Source: Paulinella micropora (taxonomy: Eukaryota; Cercozoa; Imbricatea; Euglyphida; Paulinellidae). From it: a stretch of 64,000 nucleotides of DNA. Made by a program: the position numbers and the translations under genes. The stretch spans positions 1 through 64,000 of the forward strand of contig WBZZ01002911.1 in NCBI GenBank assembly GCA_019918135.1, read 5' to 3'. Below, piece by piece: positions 10,256 to 18,941 of the stretch. Below the pieces are notes generated by a model, which saw only the letters and a list, made by a program, of their open reading frames with translations, ran no database searches and was not told where the DNA came from. Numbering within the stretch: the first letter of the stretch is position 1; each line of letters starts with the position of its first letter.

Positions 10256-13243
10256 TTAACCAGGCCGCGTGCGGCCGTGTGAGAGAGGGGGGAGAGGGTG
10301 CGGCCTAGAGGGGGGGGGGGGCACCCCTGCCCCCAGCCGGCAGTACCGGACGACCACCGGCGCGCGACGCCCAAGCAGCCGACGCAGAGGAAGGGGACTC
10401 AGGACGCGCCCGCCGCGCCCGCTTAGCCCCTTTCTTCTGGGCGCCCGCCGCCCCCTGGCTGCCGGCGCCCGGCGCGGGAGTGGCGGGCGGAGCGGCGGCG
10501 GCGCGACGACGACGACGCGGGCCTGGCTGCGGACCTCGGACACCACGGCAGGGGGCAGATACAGGGCAAACTCGCCGTGCACGCCCAGGCGGTGAGTCAG
10601 CAAGTCGTAGGTCACGGTCCAGTCCGCGCGGTTGTACTCCTTCTGCAGCAACGCGACCGGCAGCCAGGCCCAGTTGCGGTCGTACCAGGGCCCCCAGTAC
10701 TCGCGGCCGGCAGGCTCGTAGCCCTTGGTGCGCTCGGGCGCGGTGCCGACCCACTGGACCAGCACGAACTGGTCGGCCGGCGCGGCCAGGCGTTGCGCCG
10801 ACCTGACTCGTAGCGCGTCCAAGTACGCCTGCAGCTTGGACTGGACGGCCAGGCCCTGCCTCGCGCACCAGCTGCCTAACAGGTGGCCGCGCTTCGCTCC
10901 ATACCACGCCAACACCTCGGCCGCCGTCGTCCACCGGTCGGGCCAGCCCCCGTACGCGCGGTCCTGGATCCGGAAACGGAAGAAGTAGGGCTGAGCGAGC
11001 TGGCTGGCGTCGGGCCATCTCTTCGCGTCTCCCACCTCTGCGTGCGGGGGCAGGCAGTCCGCCACGCCCCGCTCCCAATAACCGGCGTTTGCCAGCAAAG
11101 CCCGCCCGTACTTAGTCTGGTACTCCTTCGCCGCCTGCCAGTTGGACGCCAGGTCCGCCGGGTGTTCACCCACTACCCGCCGGAAGGCCTCCCCGCCCTC
11201 CTCCAGCAGCGTGCGGACGACGTGGATACGGACCCCGTGCAGCGCGCCCTGGTCCGGGCGCTTTTGCCAAAAGGCAGTGAGGGTCCTGGCAGCCTGCCTG
11301 GCTTCGAGGCCGTACACCTGCTGGAAGCCCACCACATCGAAGCCCGGGTCATCCACCACGACCACGGCCGGCCACGGCCGTGGCTCGGCCCGCGCGGGCA
11401 CGTGCTGGCCGGCCTCGGCCTGGCCCAGCTGCGCGTGCAAGTTCAGGATGGTGTAGCCCCGCAGGTTGCGCACGGCCGTCCGGTCGCGGGCGCGCCGCGC
11501 TGCTTCGGCCGCCGGCAAGGGCTCCAGCACGGGGCCGCGCAGCGAGAACTGCTGGCAGAACTTCTGGGCCGCCTGGCTGCGCGTCACTTGCAGCTTCTCC
11601 TGCTTGACTTCAGCGGTCCAGTGCGGCTCACGCAGCCCCGAGTCAATCCACGCCACCAGCTTGCGCGCGCGTTCTTCAAAGTAGCTGGGCAGCAGGTACG
11701 AGCGCTCCACCGTGCGCACCGAGTGCTGCGACCCGAACGCAAAGATTGCCAGGTCGTCGGCCGTCACGGCCGTCCGCTGGCCGGGCGCGGCGCGCAGCCC
11801 CAGCTCCGCCCCCACCTCCTGGCCCTCCAGGTTGCGCAGCATCGTCTCGCTCGCCGGCCGCGTGTTCTTCGGCACCAGGTACTGGCTCCAGCCCGCGGGG
11901 CGCTGGAACTCCTGTCCGTCGACTACGAGCTTCGACGCGTAGTGCTCACACGCCTCGCGGAAGAAGAGCGCCCAGTCGCGGCCGTCCAGGGGCTCGTGGC
12001 GCTTGGCCGCGTGCCGGGCCCAGCCGGCCCGCGTCCGGTACTTGAGCGCCCGGGGGAACAGCGCGGGCGGCCCGCCGGCCGCCGCCGCCTGCCCCAGCAG
12101 CGGGGGCAGCACGCGCTGCTGCAGGTCCAGCAGGCAAAAGTCCAGCGCCGACCCCCGGCCGTCCCGCAGCTGGAAGCCCCGGGGCCACGGGCACGTCTGG
12201 GGGGGAAACCTCGCCGCGGGCCAGCTGTTGGGGCTGCGCGGCAGCCGGTAGCCCCCGTACGTGGCGCGCGTCTTGTTCTGCTGCGAGCTCAGCGCCAACG
12301 GGTCCGTGAGGCTCAGGCACCACGTGCCCTGCTCCACGTCGCGCTCCAACGAGCGGCCAAACTCGAGATTGCGCAGGATGTACGACCTCGACACCGGCGG
12401 CGTCAGGGTCAAGCACAGCAGGGCGACCCGGGCGGGGCGCAGCACGCCCTCCCGGTAGTCCGGCCACTGCTCCTCTGTGAGCGGGACCGAGGAGCGCCGC
12501 TCTCGATCCTCGGGGTAATGGTGGAGGTAATCGGCAATGGCCGCAAACAACAGGCTCTGCAGGTCCCACAGGGACTGCGCCGGCCGCTCGGGCGGCGCGT
12601 AGCGCCCCTCCACGGCGGCGTACACCAGGGCCTGGCGGTTCAGGTTGCCCAGCCAGCGCGAGACGTCCGGGTACAGGCGGGCCTGCCACAACTCCGACCA
12701 GAACATGGCCCTGACCTGCAGCAGCGTGGCCAGGTAGCCGGCCAGGGTCGCCGACTTCCAGCGCGGGCTCATAGCCTCGGTGAAGCCCGCCAGCAGCCGC
12801 TTGGCCCGGTCGCCGTCCTGGGCCAGCGCCTCCCGCAGGCACCGGACCTGGCCGGGCAGCGTGTGCGCGGCGTACACCGCGAAGAACCTGGCACGCCGCA
12901 CGTGCTGCCGCGCCGTGCTCGGCGCCGCCACGCGCCCCCAGCGCGCCGGGTTGAAGGCGGACACCAGGAACGCCCGCAGGACACGGAGCTCTTGCTCGAG
13001 CTCACCGCGCGGGTCCTCGCCGCGCGGGTCGAACCACACCTCCGCGGCGCCCTCCGGGGCGTCACTCCCCGCGGGGGCGTCGTCGTCGTCGCTGGAAGAA
13101 GAGGAGCAAGTGTCCTCGTCGTCCCGGCCGTAATCCAACCACCCGGCGCTGTCCGGCGGGAGGCCGTCGCCCCCCTCGTCCTCCTCCTCCTCTGCGTCCG
13201 CGCCCCCCGCGCCCAGCAGGTCTTCAAAGCGCGTGAAGCTCAT
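10256..13243 (-). CDS. Tyrosine recombinase-like protein A with large C-terminal domain
   Basis: This is an uninterrupted frame of 995 residues from the ATG at 13243 (MSFTRFEDLL). An in-frame extension upstream lacks ATG. The N-terminus is acidic and Ser/Asp-rich. Residues about 70-520 resemble a tyrosine recombinase: an Arg motif SRSYILRNLEFG (about 283), a Lys in QQNKTR (about 323), and a terminal QHSVRTVERSYL block (about 505-516) with the expected His and Tyr. The HxxR motif is not clear. It is paralogous to protein B: TPPVSRSYILRNLEFG matches TPQPRSSILRRLQFG. Residues about 560-900 form a second region of unknown fold rich in Trp and Tyr. The last about 90 residues are low-complexity, and their frame is uncertain. 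Such enzymes cut and rejoin DNA, so integration or genome resolution is inferred. DIRS- or Crypton-type origin cannot be excluded. Confidence 0.6.
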   Translation of the reverse strand: MSFTRFEDLLGAGGADAEEEEDEGGDGLPPDSAGWLDYGRDDEDTCSSSSSDDDDAPAGSDAPEGAAEVWFDPRGEDPRGELEQELRVLRAFLVSAFNPARWGRVAAPSTARQHVRRARFFAVYAAHTLPGQVRCLREALAQDGDRAKRLLAGFTEAMSPRWKSATLAGYLATLLQVRAMFWSELWQARLYPDVSRWLGNLNRQALVYAAVEGRYAPPERPAQSLWDLQSLLFAAIADYLHHYPEDRERRSSVPLTEEQWPDYREGVLRPARVALLCLTLTPPVSRSYILRNLEFGRSLERDVEQGTWCLSLTDPLALSSQQNKTRATYGGYRLPRSPNSWPAARFPPQTCPWPRGFQLRDGRGSALDFCLLDLQQRVLPPLLGQAAAAGGPPALFPRALKYRTRAGWARHAAKRHEPLDGRDWALFFREACEHYASKLVVDGQEFQRPAGWSQYLVPKNTRPASETMLRNLEGQEVGAELGLRAAPGQRTAVTADDLAIFAFGSQHSVRTVERSYLLPSYFEERARKLVAWIDSGLREPHWTAEVKQEKLQVTRSQAAQKFCQQFSLRGPVLEPLPAAEAARRARDRTAVRNLRGYTILNLHAQLGQAEAGQHVPARAEPRPWPAVVVVDDPGFDVVGFQQVYGLEARQAARTLTAFWQKRPDQGALHGVRIHVVRTLLEEGGEAFRRVVGEHPADLASNWQAAKEYQTKYGRALLANAGYWERGVADCLPPHAEVGDAKRWPDASQLAQPYFFRFRIQDRAYGGWPDRWTTAAEVLAWYGAKRGHLLGSWCARQGLAVQSKLQAYLDALRVRSAQRLAAPADQFVLVQWVGTAPERTKGYEPAGREYWGPWYDRNWAWLPVALLQKEYNRADWTVTYDLLTHRLGVHGEFALYLPPAVVSEVRSQARVVVVAPPPLRPPLPRRAPAARGRRAPRRKGLSGRGGRVLSPLPLRRLLGRRAPVVVRYCRLGAGVPPPPSRPHPLPPLSHGRTRPG

Positions 13244-13711
13244 GCACTGGCCCGGGCGCGGCGTGGCCCGCCGGCGTGGCACCGGCACGGGGAGGGGGGG
13301 CGGAGGCACGGGCGCGCGCCGCTCCCCCCGCCCACCCTTCCGCCTCCCTCCCCCCCCCCCCCCCCCCCCCCCTCCCTTCCGCCTCCCTCTCCTCCTCCCC
13401 TTCCGCCTCCCTCACCCCGGGCCCGGCGGCCACGCCGGTCGTGTCCGCCAGCGTCTAGTCTGGCCGGGAAGCAGGTGCATTCTCCCCCCCCCCCCCTCGT
13501 GCCGGGAACGGCTTCATCGGGCTTTTAATGACTGTTCCCAACCATCCATCGAAGGGGAGGACACAGAGAGCACGAGAAAGACAGAGAAAGAGCGAGCTCA
13601 GTGGATGCCGGCCAGTCAGTCAACAGCCAGTGCACGGCGGCGGTGGCGTACCCCACTGGTTCAGATCCTGGCTGGAGGCGCACGCGCCGTCCGGCAGGCC
13701 CGTGAGCTTCG
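13244..13711. other. Spacer with homopolymers and one arm of a hairpin
   Basis: This is the upstream region of the recombinase-like gene. It contains C-runs (about 13,348-13,372 and 13,484-13,496) and one arm of a 57-nt inverted repeat. A TTTTAAT run near 13,514 could be a transcript-end signal. No gene is supported. Confidence 0.5.
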
Positions 13712-13803
13712 TAATAGCTGAACATTCTGTTATATATTAAGTGTTTTGTTGACTGACTTGCCTGCATCCCCTGAGCCCGCTCTTTCTCTGTCTTTCCCGT
13801 GCT
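13569..13803. repeat. Inverted repeat with 57-nt arms (large hairpin)
   Basis: Arm 13569-13625 (AGCACGAGAAAGACAGAG...) is the near-complement of arm 13747-13803. The loop is about 121 nt. The loop contains the left terminal repeat of the LRR cassette, so the hairpin overlaps that cassette's edge. Confidence 0.85.
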
Positions 13804-16014
13804 GAACATTCTATTATATATCCTTCTTGCAAATTTAAAAAAGTTTAGTTTTCGCCCCCTCCCTCCGCCCCCCCCCACCCCACCCCCTCCCTTCCTTCAA
13901 ACAGCTTGTTTGCCTCTCGCTTTCCCCCTCTCCCGGCTACACGGCGGTGCCTTCCCCCCTTGGTAAGTATCTTAACAGGAACTTTGACAGTGAAACTTAG
14001 GTGACAAAAGGAGAGGGCTGGCCGACGACGCTTTGTAATCTTAGGTAAGAACAATGAATACCCAATAGAATGGAACGCAGGACCGAACCCGATGTCTTTG
14101 ACATCCCAGAACTCGTCGAGGCTATTACCGAATTCGGTGGCGATACGGCAGAGGCTAATGTAGGTGCCACGCGCCGCAATATCCAAACCGACCCCAACGA
14201 GCGAGCGAAAGCTTTGATAGCGGGGTACCTCCTCTACCGCCATTGTCTGACCCCCGGAGAAGATTTGGCCAAAGCCCGAACGGAGTTCGAGCTTGGACGC
14301 GATCGCGGGCAACTCAATGCAGTTACCTACGGTCGAAATGTCCTCGGCTTTACGGAGCTCAAGAGGCCGTGCAATAAAGAACAATGGGACGAGCTGGTCA
14401 AGGACATGCGGAACCGGAGAAAGCTCAAGTTCGCTCCGGTGCCTGTTCTAGCTGTCGCAAACAAACTAGCCTACTGGGAAGCCATGAGTCGAGTGACCAA
14501 GGATCTCTTTTTTAGTGAGGTGGATAACAAGGAGCTCAAAGTCTTAGTTATTTCCAGGCAGCAATCAACATACAAGACACTGGAAATCATTTGATTCTGG
14601 ACGAGAGCAACGGGGCGTGCTTTCCTTTTGCAACAGACATCCCAATCAAGCATTTGTGCTTGCACAAAATGACGCTGGAGTTACGAGAGAGGCAAGAATT
14701 CAAGGTCAGTAACGGACAAGTCCAGGAACTCCACCTTATGCAGACGAGGCTCAGGCTGCAAAGCCACACAACCTTCTTGCTGCTCGGCTGTGCAGAGCTT
14801 AAGAAGTTTGCTCTTACGGCAGAACGTTCGGGGGATCACCAAGATCGGTTCGAACGGCTTGCTATCAAACGGTCGGGCACAGACGACCTAGAGGTAGATG
14901 TCGAAGCTTTCAGACATGTTGCTTTGAGCGAATGTCCGGTACGACAGATCGTGCTCGCTCGGCGTCTCGATGCGCTGGATGACCAGATTACTGTCATGTA
15001 TTGTCCCAGGCTTGAAACAGTACGATTCGTTCCGAAAGCAAACCACGAGCAGGGTAGCGCTACGCCAAAGCTTGCTAGAGGCTGTCTGGACCTAAGTTGC
15101 AGACTGTCAGGCGGGCTCAGTAACGTTGAACTTCCTATGAACCTTAGGTGCAAAAGCGTCAAACTAGAGCTCCAGCAGTTGCCCAGCCTCGCTTCACTGG
15201 CGTTGCCCTTGGGTTGGATCATTGATGGAGACATTACAGTGGATGTCTCGATCTGTGATACCTTCGCTAAATTTGCTCTGCCCGCAGAACTGAGCTGTAA
15301 AAACCTGAGGCTGGAATTTTCGTTGCTGCCCGAGCTTACCGATTTCCAAATATCCAGTCGCTTGAAAATTGGCTTCGATGATGCTAAACAAGTCGTCCAG
15401 GAAGTCGACAAATTTACCTTTACATTCAGGGACTGTCCGAGTCTCGCTGAAATATATCTCCCGGAAGGTTTGGTGTGCCCGAGCATCGAGATGCGCTGTT
15501 GGGTTTGCAAGATGCTCAATCTGTTCGGGCCTAGTTCGCGCTGCAAGACCTGGGACCTGACCTTTCGGGGTGTAACAAACTTAGCGGAGTCGTGTGGCCT
15601 CCGAATTTGACTTGCGAGCACATCAAGCTGGTCTTTGCCAGCTGTGATCTTATCAAGAAATTCGAGCTGCCTACCGGGTGCAAGATTCTCGGAGTCCTGT
15701 CCTTGCAGTTCGACGGATGTAACATTGAGGAAGTCGCGCTGCCTCCAGATTTGAAGTGCGAACGCGTCCAGCTGAGCCTTACTCGCTGCAACGAGCTCAC
15801 TTCCTTCAAGCTAACCACAACTCACAAAATCGAACTGAGCCTCTACGGATGTGACAAGCTAGAAAAACTGACATTGCCTGAAAACAATAACACAGACCAG
15901 ACGAGCGTATTAAGATTGCAGAAAGTGGAGCGGCTTACAGACTATATAGTACCCTCGGGCTGGCGCAGAGAAAAGAAGGAATAGCTTTATATATAATAAA
16001 ATGTTCAGCTATTA
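13712..16014. mobile_element. Cassette with terminal inverted repeats carrying an LRR gene
   Basis: TAATAGCTGAACATT followed by an AT-rich tail (13712-13740) is matched in inverted orientation at 15986-16014. Just outside, an 18-nt sequence, CCGGCAGGCCCRTGAGCT, occurs in direct orientation at 13691-13708 and 16019-16036 with one mismatch. An extra copy of the inner motif lies at 13801-13820. The interior is clearly less GC-rich than the surrounding viral DNA. Together this looks like an inserted unit. The mechanism is unknown, because the direct repeats are long for a target-site duplication and are 3-4 nt away from the inverted repeats. Confidence 0.5.
14070..15984 (+). pseudogene. Leucine-rich repeat protein, two frameshifts
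   Basis: It starts at ATG 14070 with a helical N-terminus (MERRTEPDVFDIPELVEAI) and then carries a long series of repeats of the form LPxxLxCxxVxLxLxxCxxLxxF. The frame changes near 14,535 (at an AAA run) and near 15,575 (at a GGGG run). Resemblance continues in the new frame each time. The stop at 15984 is followed by AATAAA-containing sequence (15,994-15,999). The product would be about 635 residues. LRR proteins bind protein partners; the target is unknown. Base composition is nearer 50% GC, unlike the flanking viral genes, which supports separate acquisition. Its repeat consensus differs from that of the two F-box/LRR proteins. Confidence 0.65.
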
Positions 16015-16108
16015 CGTTCCGGCAGGCCCATGAGCTACAAGGGACAGAGGTCAGGCTCGCTTGGCACGCTGGCCGGGGGGGGGGGGGGGGGCCGCCGTCC
16101 GCCAGGGG

Positions 16109-17417
16109 CTACGTGCTCCCGGGCCGGTCTCTGAGGCTGCACGCACGCCGGAACAGTCGGTAGGAGACCAGGCCGCCGGAGTTGAGGTCCCCGTTCACTC
16201 TCTCGTCGCTGCAGTCAGGGCGGAGTCTTTGCGCGAGCGCACGGACCGCCGCCAGCAGGCCCGCCGTTCCCGCCACCAGCCGGAAGCCGGTGTCGTCGGG
16301 CGTGTAGAGCCCCTCGCGCAGCTTGACCAGGGACTGCAGCCAGGAGCGGCCGTAGTCTCGGGTGAAGGTGTCGTCGGGATTTTCCGCGAGGGTGGTTAAC
16401 CAGAGCCCGCTGGTGGTCAACACCCTGAAGTCTCGGCCGCCGCCCTGGTTGGCGCTCGTGACCAGCACGCCGCCGGCCGCCATACGGAACGCCCTCACGG
16501 GTCTGACGCGCAGGCCGCACTCCAATTCGGCCTGCAGCGCCGCGCAGAACGAAGGGCTGCTTTCCGGTACGAAGTGCTCGAACCAATCCCCTAGCTGGCC
16601 GACGCCCAGGTGGTAGCGTTCCCGGAGCAGCGCCAGGTCCCCGTCGGACAGGCCGCGCCGGCCGGGCAGGCGGTCCGCCGCGCGGCCCATGGTTTGCAGC
16701 CAGGTGTACATCCAGTGCACGGTGTTGAGGCGTGGCAGGACTTCGCCCTCGTTCGGCCGCAGCCAGGACGGCACCACGTGCACGACGGTGGTCAGGTACT
16801 CACCTACGAGCTCCAGGCCGCCGGGCCGCGCGACATAGACCCGGTTCACGGTGCCCGGGGGCCAGGGCGCGACGTAGCCTTCGTCCAGGAGCCGGACCAC
16901 GTCGAGCACGTCGAACCAGTTCAGCTCCCCGCCCGCCACCCCCGCGGCGAGCAGGGCGGCGGCGCCGCGGGCCAGCGCATGGCAGACGAACATACACCTG
17001 GTACAGGTGGCCGAGGCTGACTTCCGCTTGGGGGCAGGCGAGGTACCAGACGTGCCGGCGCGGCGAGGTAGAGGTCGAGTTGGTACAGACCTGCAGCGCC
17101 AGCTCGTCGGCCGGTGCGCCGGTCAGCAGGTGCAGCGCGCGTGCGACCGTGCGGTACAGCTGGTTCCGGACCTGTAGGTCCCGCCTCGCGCCCGCGGGCG
17201 TCGCGTCCGCGCTCCAGGCCAGGGGGAAGGCCACGCGGAGCACAAAGGGCAGGGTAGAGTAGAGCTCGCGGTGGATAGTGCCTAGGTCGCCAAACTCGTT
17301 GTACTGCCCCAGACTGGTGGACGGAGATCCCGACTTCCCGGCCCTAACCTCGCCCCGGCTCTGGCGGGTCCGGCGGGCGTGGAAGAACCGGGCGCAAATA
17401 GGCACGCGCGGCGGCAT
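16109..17417 (-). pseudogene. Unrecognised protein, about 435 residues, one frameshift
   Basis: The ATG is at 17417 (MPPRVPICARFF). The first frame is convincing to about 17,000 (HVWYLACPQAEVSLGHLYQ). Coding then continues in another frame (VCHALARGAAALLAAG onward) to a TAG at 16109, so a single-base indel is inferred. The protein is globular-looking with many Trp, Tyr and hydrophobic residues (FDVLDVVRLLDEGYVAPWPPG; TVHWMYTWLQTMGRAADRLPG) and no transmembrane stretch. I do not recognise a family. It is divergent from histone H3 across a 604-bp GC-rich spacer. Confidence 0.6.
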
Positions 17418-18021
17418 GGGCTAGGGAGAGAGCAGTCCGTGCCTGGCTCGCCGGTCGGTCGAGGGCAGCCCGCCGGTTGTGGGTGGGGTAGCAGGTGTGG
17501 CTGGGGTAGGGGTGTGGGTCCGCCAGGGCGGGCCGCCAGGGGAAAGAGCCACGCGCGCCCCCCCGACACGTGACGCCGACCGCGGGGTGTGGGGGGGGGG
17601 GGGGGGGACACGCACGCCTGGCCAGCGTGTGGCCGAGGCGGGGAAGGGGGGGGGACACGCACGCCACTCGACACGGGCGCGCGCCGGCCACGCGCGAGTA
17701 CGCGAGCGCCCCGCCCCCCCCCCCCCGGCCTGGCGCCGGCACGGCCCGCACCCCTCCCCCCCCCGTGCGCTCCGCCGGAGCGGGCGGCCCCCCTCCCCCC
17801 ACACGCGCGCTGCCGGAGCGCCCCCCCCCCACGCGCACGGGGGGGGCGGGAGAGTGTCACGGGCCGAGCGCGCGACCGGCGGGAGCGCACGCGTCAAGTG
17901 GCGACGCGCTCCAACCGCGCGCGTTGCACGCGGGCGCGCCCCCCCCCGCGCCCCCTCGTCGGGCGCAGCTAACCAGGCCAGAATTCCTCTGTCGCTAGAG
18001 TTTGTAAGCACCAACACTACG
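17418..18021. promoter_or_regulatory. Divergent GC-rich region upstream of histone H3
   Basis: These 604 bp hold several long G and C runs (about 17,588-17,608; 17,714-17,728; 17,821-17,851) and repeated ACACGCACGCC motifs (17,609 and 17,655). No gene is supported. This region must contain the H3 promoter if the gene is expressed. Confidence 0.45.
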
Positions 18022-18456
18022 ATGGCTCGCACCAAGCAGACCGCACGCAAGAGCACCGGTGGCCAAGCTCCGCGCAGGCAACTGGCTACCAAGGCCGCAC
18101 GCAAGACCGCCGCCGTCAGCGGTGGAGTCAAGAAGCCCTATCGCTACCGCCCTGGTACCGTGGCCCTGCGCGAGGTCCGCCGCTTCCAGAAGTCGACTGA
18201 CCTGCTGCTGCGCAAACTACCCTTCGCCCGCCTCATCCGGGAGATCGCCCAGGATTTCAAGACGGACCTGCGCTTCCAGTCCGTGGCGATCCTCGCTTTG
18301 CAGGAAGCCGCGGAGGATTACCTGGTGCACTTGTTCGAAGAGGCACAGCTGTGTGCTATCCATGCCCAACGCATCACCGTCAGAACCAACGACATCCGTT
18401 TGGCGCGTCACATCCGGGGTGAGCGCTCGCCTGGTGAATTTTTTGTACCTAAGTAA
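18022..18456 (+). CDS. Histone H3, divergent, with altered lysines and a C-terminal tail
   Basis: An intact single-exon frame of 144 residues starts [14 protein letters not shown] and covers the full H3 tail and histone fold, ending in [13 protein letters not shown]. Canonical H3 has 135 residues after Met, so there is a 9-residue C-terminal extension. Numbered without Met: K4, K9, K23, K27, K36, K56, K64 and K79 are kept. K14 is Gln, K18 is Arg, S28 is Thr, H39 is Tyr, K115 is Gln and K122 is Asn; C110 is kept. The protein should assemble with H4 in nucleosomes. Gln at 14 and 115 resembles the acetylated state. Histones occur in several giant-virus groups. The intact frame among broken neighbours is notable. 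It could also be a host H3 variant, but its place between viral-type genes favours a viral origin. Confidence 0.96.
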   Translation: MARTKQTARKSTGGQAPRRQLATKAARKTAAVSGGVKKPYRYRPGTVALREVRRFQKSTDLLLRKLPFARLIREIAQDFKTDLRFQSVAILALQEAAEDYLVHLFEEAQLCAIHAQRITVRTNDIRLARHIRGERSPGEFFVPK

Positions 18457-18941
18457 CTGCAGTTTTTGGTTTTGATTAAAAAAGGGAACTTGTACACACA
18501 CTCAAAGAAGTAAAAACCGGTTTTTTAAGACAGTACCGAGGGCCGGGGTCCGGTGCCGGCTAGGAGAGCCCCCTCTGCTTAGAGCGGTTCACGGTGGGGG
18601 GGGGGGAGAGAGAAGGGACTCCTCTGCGCAGAGCGGTTCACGACCCCTGAGTCCTTTTACCTGCAGGTACAGCAACCAGCACCAGACTCAGAGTTTGCCT
18701 GGGCGGCAGAAAGCTAGCCTCCACCAGGGTACTCATCTTTTCTTGCACTCTGCCAGGCTAACAGTCCAAGGGGCCACCCCAGAGCCAAGGGGCAGCGCTC
18801 ACCTCCCCCCTGCCTGCTCGCCCCCCCCCCCCCCGCTCGCCCTCCTTCCCCCCCCCCCCCTCCCCCGACCCGCGCGAGGGCGCCGCCGTCAGGCGGGCTT
18901 CTCGGCCTGGGGAGGGGGCCTGCAGGAAGCAGAAAACAGAC
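18457..18941. other. Spacer downstream of H3 with paired palindromic elements
   Basis: The H3 stop is followed by GATTAAAAAAGG, a possible transcript-end signal. Two copies of a 21-nt element follow and are listed separately. A C-rich run (18,819-18,860) lies further on. A frame is open through this area but has no ATG before 18,942. Confidence 0.5.
18573..18642. promoter_or_regulatory. Two copies of a palindromic 21-nt element
   Basis: CTCTGCTTAGAGCGGTTCACG (18573-18593) and CTCTGCGCAGAG followed by CGGTTCACG (18622-18642) are direct repeats 49 bp apart. Each begins with a CTCTGC..GCAGAG-type palindrome. They could be protein-binding sites for the next gene or end-of-transcript structures for H3. 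Confidence 0.45.

Noticed and set aside
10883..13528. 881-codon plus-strand frame across recombinase-like A
   Set aside because: Arg/Gln/Leu-rich composition typical of an antisense reading of a GC-rich gene. No motifs.
13660..13685. Possible tRNA-type B box (GGTTCAGATCC) suggesting a SINE
   Set aside because: No matching A box at the right distance and no tRNA fold. A single 11-nt match is expected by chance.
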